From the NCBI GenBank assembly GCA_021927905.1, contig BLLK01000020.1:1736001-1800000 (forward strand): a stretch of 64,000 nucleotides of DNA, read 5' to 3'. Origin of the DNA: Chaetoceros tenuissimus (lineage: Eukaryota > Bacillariophyta > Thalassiosirophyceae > Chaetocerotales > Chaetocerotaceae). Made by a program: the position numbers and the translations under genes. The notes under the pieces are model-generated. The model made no database searches, was not told the origin of the DNA, and saw only the letters and a program-made list of their open reading frames with translations. Of this stretch, positions 1-9,281 are shown piece after piece (position 1 is the stretch's first letter; each line of letters starts with the position of its first letter).

Positions 1-2
1 CT

Positions 3-1238
3 CGGAATTTAGGTAAAGAGTGGGCATTTGTACCAAAAGAAAATCTTAATCCTGAGCAATTTGTCAGATCTGTAGATGTGACTTGCAATTCTATAAAAGA
101 ATTAGGCAATCAAGCTCAGAAATTAAACGACGATGAGCTAAGAGCTAAGGAGAGGGACTTACCATGGTGGGAATTTGTGCTTTTGAGGAATCATAGCAAG
201 GAATTTCCAGAGTCCATGCTTGTTTTAAGAATTGATCATGCTATTGGAGATGGTTTATCTATTGGAAGAATATGTTCTCTCATTATGACTAACATGGATG
301 GATCACAAGTACATAGTCTAATTCCTTCAAATTTGGTTTTGAATAAGAAGAAAAGTTCAATCATACAGGAAAAAATGAAGCTATCAGAAATGTTATTGCT
401 ACCACTAAGAACTATCAAAGCATGTTTCAGCATCCTTTTTTTGCCTTGTACACGAGTAGATCATCAAATCGCTTTCTCAAAAGGGGTAGTAGGAAGACAT
501 GCCAAAAATTCTGGAGTTAGGAACCTCATAGTTTTCGATGAAATACCACTTGACTTTGTGAAGAGAATCAAGAACAAGGCCAAGATATCTCTTAATGATG
601 TTTTGATAGTAACTCTCTCCCAAGCCATCCATGATTTCTGCCATTATAAAGAGTGTTCGGTCATCAAGAAGGGGAGACGTGTCATTTGTAAAGCAACAAT
701 GACTTTTGGAATCCCTAGCGATCACCCTGATTTAAACGAAGTTCTCCATAATGGTTGGTACCCTTTATCATTAAGTTTGGGTGTAGGCCATGAAGATATA
801 TTCCAACGTATAAAGCACGTGACAAAGGGCACAAAGGAATTGAAAACAACCCCGATTGTAGTGTTCCAAGCTCTGTTACAAGATAAAGTCTTGGCATTAT
901 TACCAAGAAAGCTCAGTCAACATATTGCAGGTGCTGTCTATAAAGCTCATTCTTTGACATGTACTAATGTTCCAGGGCCACAAAAGCAAGTTATGGTGAT
1001 GGACAAACCTGTCTCGAATTGCCGTTTCTCGATTGGGCACCTACATTCAGTTCTTTCTATGCTTTCCTATGATGGAAAAATCAATGTGACATTGGTTGCA
1101 GACGATGATGCTATAACAGACGTGCATTTATTTCCTGTTTTCTTTCATCGTGCATTAGTTAAGCTTGGTGAAGCATTTGAAGTAGAAGTACCTCAAGAGG
1201 TAAAGAACGCGTGTAGTCTTGACCAGAGCTCAATTTAA
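3..1238 (+). CDS. WS/DGAT (WSD1-like) O-acyltransferase, 5' end outside window
   Basis: C-terminal 411 residues of a wax ester synthase/diacylglycerol acyltransferase. The family transfers acyl groups from acyl-CoA to fatty alcohols or diacylglycerol in neutral-lipid synthesis, usually at the ER. The frame is open to the window edge, so the true start lies upstream. Seen: the active-site region DHAIGDG (variant of HHxxxDG) about 80 residues in, preceded by LPWWEF, which matches the 'P.W' block of the family. The C-terminal WS_DGAT_C region has NVPGP and a late LSYDGKINVTLVADD block. No predicted membrane segment stands out. The first His of HHxxxDG is Asp here; the second His, usually the catalytic base, is kept. 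Wax ester versus TAG activity cannot be told from sequence. Confidence 0.82.
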   Translation, partial: RNLGKEWAFVPKENLNPEQFVRSVDVTCNSIKELGNQAQKLNDDELRAKERDLPWWEFVLLRNHSKEFPESMLVLRIDHAIGDGLSIGRICSLIMTNMDGSQVHSLIPSNLVLNKKKSSIIQEKMKLSEMLLLPLRTIKACFSILFLPCTRVDHQIAFSKGVVGRHAKNSGVRNLIVFDEIPLDFVKRIKNKAKISLNDVLIVTLSQAIHDFCHYKECSVIKKGRRVICKATMTFGIPSDHPDLNEVLHNGWYPLSLSLGVGHEDIFQRIKHVTKGTKELKTTPIVVFQALLQDKVLALLPRKLSQHIAGAVYKAHSLTCTNVPGPQKQVMVMDKPVSNCRFSIGHLHSVLSMLSYDGKINVTLVADDDAITDVHLFPVFFHRALVKLGEAFEVEVPQEVKNACSLDQSSI

Positions 1239-1641
1239 AAAGGTGTACTACATATTTACATTACCAATACATCCTATGTAATCATACTTAAAATCTATTA
1301 TACGTATTTCGTTCTAGAGAAGGTATCGTTATTTTGAATCTATCTTTGTGAAGTCGACCGACCGTCTTGAAAAAAGTCTTCGATCCCTTCGTAACTATTT
1401 TTTTATTGAAAATTTTCTCGTCCATAGTAGTAAATTATTTTTAAAATCAAGTATGCATACTGCTTTTGAATTGAAAATCAAATATTCGAATGTTTTTGGT
1501 GGAAGTAATTTCGAAAACCAACAAGATAAACTCTGAAGGAGGTTTCGTGTCAAAGATTTTGCTCTCTGAGCTCCAGGTCACTTTCCATTATATCCATTCC
1601 TGCACCCGAGGTTTCTAGATCTTGTCTTCCTCTTCGCAAGT
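1239..1641. other. Intergenic, no gene seen
   Basis: AT-rich spacer between the acyltransferase and the dynein intermediate chain gene. Short open stretches have no recognisable family. It probably holds the 3' UTR of one gene and the promoter of the next. Confidence 0.6.
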
Positions 1642-3202
1642 ATGACTAAAGAAAGGTCACGGAAGCCTTCAGTGTTGATGTCTCGCAAGTTTTCTTGCGC
1701 TGATGATTTGAATATTTCCACAGTTGCTAAACCAAGCGACCGAATTCATTCTTCAAAAGAGAACGACCAAATAAAATTACAGGCTCTGACTTTCAGTGAA
1801 GAACCTCTCTGGATCAAAGAGGCAGTAGATGATTTGAAAGCAAAGAGTAAGTCATTTCTCGCATGTAAATGTTTGCATTATTGAGTCGAATCTCTCTTAT
1901 AGTTTCCACATAGTCACTGCTAATGATATCTCCAAGGAGCGTAGACAAAAAGAACTTGATTCAATCCCTCTTTTTGAATACTCTGTAGAATCGAAGGATA
2001 AACCAGATCCTGAAGATTTCCTACAGTCCAAGACAATCTCATCTTTGGTCACCAATGAACAGTATTCGACAAATTCAATCAAACAGCATAACTTGATTCA
2101 ATCTGATGTTATTGACAAGGTTACTACGGCCACCAATACAAACACCTTGAATACAATGGACGATTCAACAATGTATAAGTTGACGGAGGAAAAAGATGGA
2201 GACAAGAATGAACACGAAATGATGGTAGATACCATTGAAGAGATTGTCCAAGCCCTAAAGATCGAGAATTCAAGCACACTATGCAAAGAAAATGAAAAAC
2301 CCCAGACACTTCAAAGTGCAAAGCTTGTGATGATGAAAAATAGGCTATACAATTCAAAGTCGTCCACCAAAACGTTGCATGTTTTAGAAAGGGCAGTACA
2401 ACAAAACATCTTTCGAAACAAGCAAATTCAATATAAAGGGTTTCCTATTGCTCCATTTAATTCAGAAAAGGAAGAAATCCCCAATGCTCCATTATCTTTG
2501 CAATCCTTGTTTGAATTCAAAAGCGATGTAACACACAACAGAGCTGTCACAAGCATGAGTTTCCATTCTATTTCGAAGGATATATTGGCAGTGGGATATG
2601 AAAGTGGAGAGAAGGAAATAGATGAAGATGGGCTTGTGCTGCTATGGTCTTTACGTAATCCTTCTCATCAAGAAAAAATCCTTAAATTCTTGCCAGTGAC
2701 AGCTCTTGCCTTCTCCCAAGATAGCCCAACTATTCTCGCTGTTGGTCAGAGTAATGGAACAATTACTTTGCTTGACACGGCAAGCGAGAAAATGATCACA
2801 ACGAGTATTGGGAGTTCCGAGTTCCAACATTGGAATGCTGTTGTAGACTTGAAATGGGTGAGAGAACAGGGGCAGGAACTACTTTTGAGTACTTCAATTG
2901 ATGGGAAAGTACTTCTCTGGTCCACACAAAAGGGATTGACCTCTCAACCTCTTGCAACTTTGAAACAAAATCTGCGTTTGGATTACAAATCATTCAAATA
3001 CCAGGAGCATAAAAATGTAACTATCGAAACTAAGCCACCGGGTTTGACCATAGGTTCAGAAATTCTAAACAAACTCAAGTCCTTGCTTCAACAAAAGATG
3101 GGCGATGAAGAAATGACAAAAGTAATCTTTTCTCCAGATGAGAATCTATTATTTGTTGGAGATGTACTTGGAGGAGTTAGAGTGTTCAAAGTTCACCAGT
3201 AG
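1642..3202 (+). CDS. Axonemal-type dynein intermediate chain (WD40)
   Basis: Two exons, 1642-1846 and 1914-3202, joined by a 67-nt GTAAGT...CATAG intron, giving 497 residues. The junction (codon A|TC) keeps the frame, and the downstream exon has a long open stretch before its first Met. The N-terminal half is polar and low in complexity. Around residues 222-245 is LERAVQQNIFRNKQIQYKGF, resembling the linker before the propeller in flagellar dynein intermediate chains. WD repeats follow (ILAVGYESG, DGLVLLWSLRNP, ILAVGQSNGTITLLD, DGKVLLWS). The 'LLAVGYG...G.V..WSLKNP' style is typical of axonemal intermediate chains, which anchor dynein arms to doublet microtubules. It most resembles the IC138/DNAI4 or DNAI3 group, but the subfamily is uncertain. 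Confidence 0.7.
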
Positions 3203-3261
3203 AAAATTTTATCTTAGCGCTCAGTTCAACTTGTGTTAGAATCATATTTAAGTATTTAAGA

Positions 3262-4035
3262 TTAAGAGCTTTCAGAACTTGACATGGACTCATCACGGTC
3301 TGAATCTTCGTCACTACTACTATCATCTGAAAAAGATTCACTTGAATCTGAGGATGATGATTCTATTCTAGCCATTTCCCTTGGCGATGGATGCAAACTA
3401 ATGGTCCATGTTTCGTCGCCTAAACAATGCTCCGATTGGGAAACTGTTCCTGTCCAGTGTTGACTTCTCCAATACTTTCCACAAATTGACTTTACACCAA
3501 ATCTATTATTTCCCGGTTGAGGGTGTAGAGTAAAGATTTGCGATGGGCCAGGTTCGCCTCTCCTTTCTCCTACTTTAGCAATCATGGGCGTGTAATTAAA
3601 TCCTGCACCTTCAAAGTTTGTTTGGTCTGTTTCACCTGCGACAATATATTCTAGTATAGTTGGGATAAGCTCCGGTAACAAATCTGGTGCAGACTCTGCA
3701 AGAGTAGACGCCATTTTATTCATATATTCATCACCATAAAGAGGCAAAGTGAGAAATTTTGCTGGATTTGTAAGCTCTGTGTTTTTTAGAACACGAAATG
3801 CAACTTTCCTCTCATGAGAACCATCATAATCTTCCAAAGGCACAACTTGAAAAACTGAATGTGCAAAGAATGAACGCCTATAGTTACCACACGTTGGTCG
3901 ATATCTTTCGAATTGTTCGGTGCGAATTCCCAGCTGATGATTGTCAGGACCATTGTTGTTCATCTTAGGGAATCCTACTACACGGATATAGCCTCCTACG
4001 CCATGGATGCATATATTCTTGTTTCGAAATTCCAT
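3262..4035 (-). CDS. Hypothetical protein with beta-trefoil (fascin-like) segment and acidic Ser/Asp tail
   Basis: Single-exon 257-residue protein ending 60 bp from the convergent dynein gene. Residues about 165-215 contain RFGVKSICGKYWRSQHW and a following DETWTISL. This resembles the 'G.Y....DG.V.......E.F.I' unit of fascin-like and other beta-trefoil proteins, and a similar GGYIRV unit lies near the N terminus. The last 35 residues are almost only Ser, Asp and Glu, a likely phosphorylated acidic tail. No signal peptide or membrane segment. Function unknown: actin or carbohydrate binding is possible from the fold, but the similarity is weak. Confidence 0.6.
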   Translation of the reverse strand: MEFRNKNICIHGVGGYIRVVGFPKMNNNGPDNHQLGIRTEQFERYRPTCGNYRRSFFAHSVFQVVPLEDYDGSHERKVAFRVLKNTELTNPAKFLTLPLYGDEYMNKMASTLAESAPDLLPELIPTILEYIVAGETDQTNFEGAGFNYTPMIAKVGERRGEPGPSQIFTLHPQPGNNRFGVKSICGKYWRSQHWTGTVSQSEHCLGDETWTISLHPSPREMARIESSSSDSSESFSDDSSSDEDSDRDESMSSSESS

Positions 4036-4411
4036 TGGTACTTGAAGGAAGATACACTTGAAACGGTTATTATGCGTAGTATCAATAGTGTATTATTATT
4101 TGTAATGAAAGCTTCAAATCATCTCACATCCAAAAGAATACTTCAGTATTCCGGAACAAAAGGGAAAAGAAAAGAACCAAAACATCATCCCCAATCAAAG
4201 AGTACGACTAAAAGAGATATCCCCTCGGTCGTGAGAGGGGAACGGAAGGACCAATGGATAGATTGAACCAATTTTTGTATCGTCATTGTTTTTTCTTCCG
4301 TTCATGTTCCATGGAACATCATCATGGAATTTTTATAAGCAACTCCTAAACGAGTCAACTATTTCTTGCAGCATAAATCCGTAATATTCTTACAAAAGAT
4401 AAACATACTCA
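4036..4411. other. Intergenic/divergent promoter
   Basis: Region between the divergent trefoil-like gene and MsrA. A frame open on the + strand (3913-4266) is largely antisense to the trefoil gene and shows no family. The only structure seen is a 16-bp palindrome (listed separately). Confidence 0.55.
4304..4319. promoter_or_regulatory. 16-bp perfect palindrome upstream of MsrA
   Basis: ATGTTCCATGGAACAT equals its own reverse complement. It lies 93 bp before the MsrA start codon. It could bind a dimeric regulator; no known factor is assigned. Confidence 0.35.
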
Positions 4412-4909
4412 ATGGGAAACAAAATGTCAATGAAGTGTCCTGAAATTCCATTGCAACCTGAAAAAGCTGGAAATAACATTGCTGTATTTGCCAGTGGATG
4501 ATTTTGGGGACCACAGCTCAGATTCTCCAAATTGAATGGAGTACATCGAGTTGTGGTAGGATATGCAGGAGGATCAACACTCAATCCAACTTACAAGCGC
4601 ATCATGGATCATACCGAAGCATATCTGATAGAATTTGACGAGAATGTGATCTCATATGAAGACTTGATTGTTGAGTGGGCTCGTACTCACAGTCCTACCA
4701 GGCAAACGAGCCGTCAGTATCGTAGTGTATTATTTTATGTGGACGATGCACAAAAGGAAATAGCACAAGATGCACTACGAGGTCTTTCTCAAAAATATGT
4801 AGGTTCTTCTGTGAAACTTTATGTTGATATTGAGAAATGGACAAAATTTTACCAAGCCGAGGAATACCATCAACACTACTTGAAGAAAAAGGGTATGGAT
4901 TATAGGTAA
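4412..4909 (+). CDS. msrA: Selenoprotein peptide-methionine (S)-S-oxide reductase MsrA, TGA read as selenocysteine
   Basis: Reduces methionine-S-sulfoxide in proteins and free Met. From ATG 4412 the frame is open except for one TGA at 4499-4501, then runs to TAA at 4909 (165 residues with Sec30). The TGA sits exactly at the catalytic Cys of the MsrA signature GCFWG, here read G-U-FWG. Family blocks continue on both sides: VGYAGGSTLNPTY, the QYRS motif, and FYQAEEYHQHYLKKK at the C terminus. Only one ordinary Cys (residue 9) remains and there is no C-terminal resolving Cys. The Glu two residues after GCFWG in most MsrA is Gln here (FWGPQ). No targeting peptide, so probably cytosolic. Sec-containing MsrA is known from algae. 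A candidate SECIS lies 3' of the stop. Confidence 0.85.
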
Positions 4910-4965
4910 TCAGATTTGCAATGCACACATAGACTTACGATTCTTCTATTGAAATCAAGTACCAT

Positions 4966-5030
4966 TTACTTTGAATGACAGAGCAGGATGATTTGTTGCA
5001 ACGAAAAGATCCTGGTCTTGAACAAAAGTA
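4966..5030 (+). promoter_or_regulatory. Candidate SECIS element in the msrA 3' UTR
   Basis: Starts about 57 nt after the MsrA stop. Seen: 5' ATGA (4975-4978) facing 3' TGA (5019-5021), the SECIS quartet. Between them is a helix of about 9-10 pairs (AGAGCAGGAT with ATCCTGGTCT, one G/G mismatch and one bulged C) capped by a 19-nt loop. Outside the quartet, TACTTTG pairs with CAAAAGTA (one bulged A) as helix I. The order fits eukaryotic SECIS. The unpaired AA expected on the 5' side of the apical loop is GA here, so the call is tentative. Confidence 0.5.
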
Positions 5031-5194
5031 TGCGTCTTGACTTTAGGTAAATCATGTAAGACCCAAGATATATAAAACAAAATAAAAAGTGACATTACAT
5101 AGCAATTAGTTTGTAAATCACCATCAATAGAAATCAATGTCTATCCAGTTCCTTCTCGTCCACACAATAATTATTCCGCCAACTTTCACACAAC

Positions 5195-6174
5195 TTAAAA
5201 GTCACTTGCACCAGGATAGAACTCAGTGATGAATTCATTCTGATCCTTGAATCTTTCTGAGTTATTAAATCTCTTTCCAAGCATGTACAAATGTTGAACA
5301 GCATGCTCAACTTCATCCTCTCCAGCACACCACAAGTCAACTCTCTGACAAAGGAGCAAACTATTTTCTGCCCTAGTATATTCATCATTAGGCCCACTCT
5401 TGATGATGTCCATAGCCTCATCTGCCTTTTCTTTCAATGCGAGATATGTCTGAAGGTCTCTTCTCTTATTAGGATCAGATTTCCAATCAGGATCAATCTC
5501 ATCAATCATAGGGTGTTCCGGGTCGAAACCAGGATGTGCCCAACGCTCACGACGAATGGTAGCCCAATCAGTCGCAAGGTATTGTTTTGCAGCTTCTACA
5601 CGTTCTACAGCAGTAGATCCATCTGCATTTTGAAATTTGTTGGTTTGGATCATGTATTTAAGAAGATCATTAGTGGTGAAGTCAAGCTCTGTTGTGATTG
5701 CTGGCATAGCTTTTTCGGTTGTACGGAGCAACATAGGCATAGTTGGGTTCAATGCCTTGATCGTTTGGTAATTGTTCTTGTACCATGCCCTACATGCGAC
5801 AAGTTTTAGAATATTATTATTGTTTTTTGTAGGAATTGGATGATGGTGTAAAAGCAAATCAGCAATTGAGTAATGTTAGAAACAATAAATAAGAAAATAA
5901 GCGAAAAATATACATAAATCCACAAGCATCCCATTTCTTTCTACGTGTATCTAGAAGCGATACCCATCAATTTTCATTCATAAAATTTCTTGATATGAAA
6001 TATTGAACATAAAATGTTGCAAAGACCCAACCTTATGCTCTCTTATGGACAAACTACACCCATATCTAGTGCAAGAATATGTACTTACATTACTCCGTTT
6101 GACGAAGGACTTTTCGGACAAGCGAAAAATCTAAGCACTGGAAGTTTGCGAGATAGACCAGCTTTCCAAGACAT
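5195..6174 (-). CDS. NDUFA2: Mitochondrial complex I subunit NDUFA2 (CI-B8) with long C-terminal extension
   Basis: Accessory subunit of NADH:ubiquinone oxidoreductase with a thioredoxin-like L51/S25/CI-B8 fold. Two exons: 6174-6089 and 5789-5195, joined by a 299-nt GTAAGT...TAG intron; 226 residues. The junction rebuilds the family core KLPVLRFFACPKSPSSNGV plus AWYKNNYQTIKALNPTMP, matching the animal pattern 'L..I.. .C..SP.S.GVR.F....Y..LK..NP.LPILIR'. The known subunit is about 100 residues. Here some 140 more follow, rich in charged residues and Trp and ending FITEFYPGASDF, with no recognised domain. Convergent with msrA. The exon 1 choice rests on the strong family match. Confidence 0.82.
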
Positions 6175-6552
6175 GTTTGAATAAATATATATTAGATTGA
6201 ATATGGTGGAGTGGATGCACTAAAGTCTATTGAGACAGAGGGGATTCAGATCGGATAGCAACACAACTTCGTGGTTGCCTTGTTGCTTGTTGTTGATTTC
6301 ACTGAAGCTTCATCGGGCATCGCCTGTTCACCAATGTCCATATCAGGTAGGGAGATTAAATTATAATTCGTTTTCTTCCCTTTTCTTCCCTTTTCTTCCC
6401 TTTTCTATCTCTTTTCTTTTTCATATCTTTGCTCATCTTTTTGATGTTCATGTTCATGTGAAGCTGATTGTGTCTTCGCGTTGAAACACAGTAATGAAGT
6501 CTAAACACACCTTTCATGCATATTTCACTATGATCATAATATAGATCACATT
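6175..6552. other. Intergenic between divergent NDUFA2 and nitrilase
   Basis: A bidirectional promoter is likely. An open stretch at 6230-6484 has no family and spans the pyrimidine repeat, so it is not taken as a gene. Confidence 0.55.
6371..6404 (+). repeat. Pyrimidine-rich 10-bp tandem repeat
   Basis: The unit TTTTCTTCCC occurs three times in tandem and then decays. It lies about 150 bp before the nitrilase start, in promoter or 5' UTR. Confidence 0.8.
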
Positions 6553-7656
6553 ATGAAGACTTCCAAACAATTCGCTCTTTTTCTCGCATCTTCTTCATCT
6601 TCTTTATTTCGATCAGCATCTGCCTTCTCACCTAAATTTCAAAGAAAATCTTTGTCCACTTTTACACATCATACATCACCTGTATCTTTGAAAAGAAGGA
6701 CTTTTACTCAAGCCAACATGTCTACCGTATCATCACTACCAGCCAATGAAAACACGAAAAATACCAAAGTGGCTCTATTACAATTCAAAGTAACGGAAGA
6801 TAAGCCTACAAACCATAAAACAGCTGCATCATTCCTTGAAAAGGCACACGAGAAAGGTGCTTCCCTTGCAGTTTTACCTGAAATTTGGAACAGTCCATAT
6901 GCCACTACAGCATTTGAAGAATACAGTGAAAAGCTACCAGAAATTGGATTTCAGTATGGTGACAATTCATTGGATGATTCTCCATCTGCAAAACTTTTAT
7001 TTGAAGCTGCTATGAAGCATGAAATGTACATTATTGGAGGATCTATTCCAGAACAAGATGCAGATGGGAATATTTTCAATACATGTCTCTGTATTTCGCC
7101 ATCAGGCAAACTGATTGGAAAACATCGCAAAGTTCATCTATTTGATATTGATGTCAAGGGAGGTATTAGATTCATGGAAAGCGATACCCTTTCTCCAGGA
7201 AACACTCTTACTGCTTTCTCTGCAGGAGAGGGATTCGGAAATATAGGTGTTGGAATATGTTATGATATTCGTTTCCCTGAATATGCATTGTTGCTGAATC
7301 AAAAATATAAGATTAATTTGCTCATCTATCCAGGTGCATTCAATCTTACTACAGGCCCCGCACATTGGGAATTGCTTCAGAGAGCTCGTGCTGTCGACAA
7401 TCAATGTTTTGTCCTTACTGCAAGTCCAGCTCGAACAGAACCACCAGAAGTTGAAGGAAAATATAAACATTATACAGCATGGGGCCATTCCACTGTCATC
7501 AGTCCGTGGGGAGAGGTTGTTGGAACCTGTGGGCACGAAGAAGACGTCGTTATAGTTGACCTTGACATGGAAGCTGTTTCAAACATGAGACAAGGTATTC
7601 CTACTGCAAATCAAAAACGTAGTGATATGTATAGTCTTACAGATGGCACAAAATGA
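6553..7656 (+). CDS. NIT2: Omega-amidase / nitrilase-like hydrolase (NIT2 type) with N-terminal presequence
   Basis: Carbon-nitrogen hydrolase that in the NIT2 group deamidates alpha-ketoglutaramate and alpha-ketosuccinamate. Single exon, 367 residues. Catalytic triad visible: Glu110 (LPEIWNSPY), Lys193 (HRKVHLFDID) and Cys236 (GVGICYDIRFPE). The VHLFDID and GHSTVISPWGEVV stretches are typical of NIT2. Residues 1-55 form a Ser/Arg-rich presequence with SASAFSP, fitting an organelle; plastid versus mitochondrion is unclear. A second Met (56) lies just before the conserved domain and could start a cytosolic form. The length without presequence (about 310) is near the family norm. Confidence 0.85.
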   Translation: MKTSKQFALFLASSSSSLFRSASAFSPKFQRKSLSTFTHHTSPVSLKRRTFTQANMSTVSSLPANENTKNTKVALLQFKVTEDKPTNHKTAASFLEKAHEKGASLAVLPEIWNSPYATTAFEEYSEKLPEIGFQYGDNSLDDSPSAKLLFEAAMKHEMYIIGGSIPEQDADGNIFNTCLCISPSGKLIGKHRKVHLFDIDVKGGIRFMESDTLSPGNTLTAFSAGEGFGNIGVGICYDIRFPEYALLLNQKYKINLLIYPGAFNLTTGPAHWELLQRARAVDNQCFVLTASPARTEPPEVEGKYKHYTAWGHSTVISPWGEVVGTCGHEEDVVIVDLDMEAVSNMRQGIPTANQKRSDMYSLTDGTK

Positions 7657-7889
7657 TGACAAAAAGATTGAACAGAAATATTGCATAACATATACCTTAT
7701 TAGTCATAGTATTCAAAGTGAACTGAGTACAAAAGTATAAGTATCTTGATTTTCTCAGTGGTACTAATAGTACAGATCTAAGTATGCGGTCATCAGTATC
7801 TTTTCCCGATATTATTAGCAATTTCACCCCGAAGAATCCATGTCATTCGTCTTCTTTTTTACATGTTTGTTTTTGTTTATAGCTCACAA

Positions 7890-8872
7890 TTACTTCTTGG
7901 TTTGATTTGCAACTCCCTCAATGCGAGCACGTACTTCATCTTGGTCTCCCAAATAATGTCCTCTAAGTGGTGCAATTGCCTGCTCACTTGGAATAACATT
8001 CATGTTTCCATCCAATTGATAGATAAGTGGAACTCCAGTTGGGATGTTAAGATTAGGAATTGTTTCCTCATCAATTCCATCCAAATGCTTAACCAATGCA
8101 CGCAAGGAATTTCCATGAGCTGCGATAACAACAACTTTTCCATCCTTCAAATCTGGTACAATTTTACTTTCGTAATATGGAAGTACACGGTCTAAAGTGG
8201 TCTTCAAAGTCTCAGTGAATTCTTCTGGGAAGTTCAAGTTAGCGTACTTTGGATCGTTTGCTGGATGATATGGAGAGTCTGCAGTCGCTGGCGGTGGTGG
8301 AATGTCATAACTTCTTCTCCAGATTAAAACTTGCTCCTCTCCATGCTTCTCGACAGTCTTTACTTTATCAAGACCAGTAAGTCCACCATAGTGTCTCTCG
8401 TTTAATTGCCAAGCTCTTGTAACTGGGATCCACATAGTTCCAGTCTCTTCTTGAACATGATTAAGTGTTTTAATAGCTCTCTGAAGAAGAGAAGTGTATG
8501 CAACATCAGGTTTAATGCCTTCTTCCTTCAAAAGTTTTCCAGCTTGGATAACTTCCTCTACTCCTTTTGGAGACAAAGGGCAATCATACCAACCAGTGAA
8601 CTTGTTCTCTACATTCCATTCTGATTCTCCATGTCTGATCAAAACCAAAGTATATGGCCCTTCAGCTCTACAAAAGATGAAACATATGTGTTAGTTTACA
8701 GCTGAAACAGAAAATGGAGTTGGAATTGCCATTGGAACAACCATCCGATGACGAAAAACACAACAAAACCAAGAATTATGTTTGAGTGTACTTCAACTTA
8801 CGCTGGAGCCATACAAGCCTTCAAAAGGTTTGCAAATGGTAGTTCAGAAGTTTTCGATGTGATACTAGTCAT
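7890..8872 (-). CDS. gpmA: 2,3-bisphosphoglycerate-dependent phosphoglycerate mutase
   Basis: Interconverts 3- and 2-phosphoglycerate in glycolysis. Two exons: 8872-8802 and 8667-7890 with a GTAAGT...TAG intron; 282 residues. Seen: RHGESEWN with phospho-accepting His36, the cofactor/substrate block WQLNERHYGGLTG, and HGNSLRALVKHLDG with the second active-site His. All are dPGM landmarks, and length suits the dimeric family plus a short N-terminal addition. Exon 1 (MTSITSKTSELPFANLLKAC) is not a clear mitochondrial or plastid presequence, so location is open. Convergent with the nitrilase gene. Confidence 0.9.
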
Positions 8873-9281
8873 GATATTTTGTATGGTTTCTTTAGACCTA
8901 GTTGAAGAGAGAGTGTTGTAATTACAACCGTTGTGGAAAAAATGGATGGAGTGCGTAAGTACTACTACAAATTCTAACGAAACAAAGATCGAAAGATGCG
9001 TTGAGGAGGTTGGAATTCATTTTTCTCCTCATAAATTGCGCGCCAGCTTGGTCGTGTTAGTTTTGGCTAATTAGCTGAGTTGACAGTCAGAGGTATTCCC
9101 GAGGTGATTGCCATCTGTTTTCAAGTCTTCTATGATGCACACAAGAAAGATCCGAACTCTATTTTGAAGGAGGAACTTTCTCAGATCTTTTCTTTCTCCA
9201 CATGGGTGCACAACAATTTTACTCTCGACTATCAGTAATTAGACAACAATCTCAAGATAAAGCATCACGGCAGATCAAAAT
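8873..9281. other. Divergent promoter region, no gene seen
   Basis: Spacer between the divergent phosphoglycerate mutase and tafazzin-like genes. Contains one GC-rich GCGCGCC patch near 9040. An open frame from 9202 overlaps the tafazzin start in another frame and has no family. Confidence 0.55.

Noticed and set aside
6230-6484. 84-codon open frame upstream of the nitrilase
   Set aside because: No family, no ATG at its beginning supported by context, and it runs through a pyrimidine repeat in a promoter.
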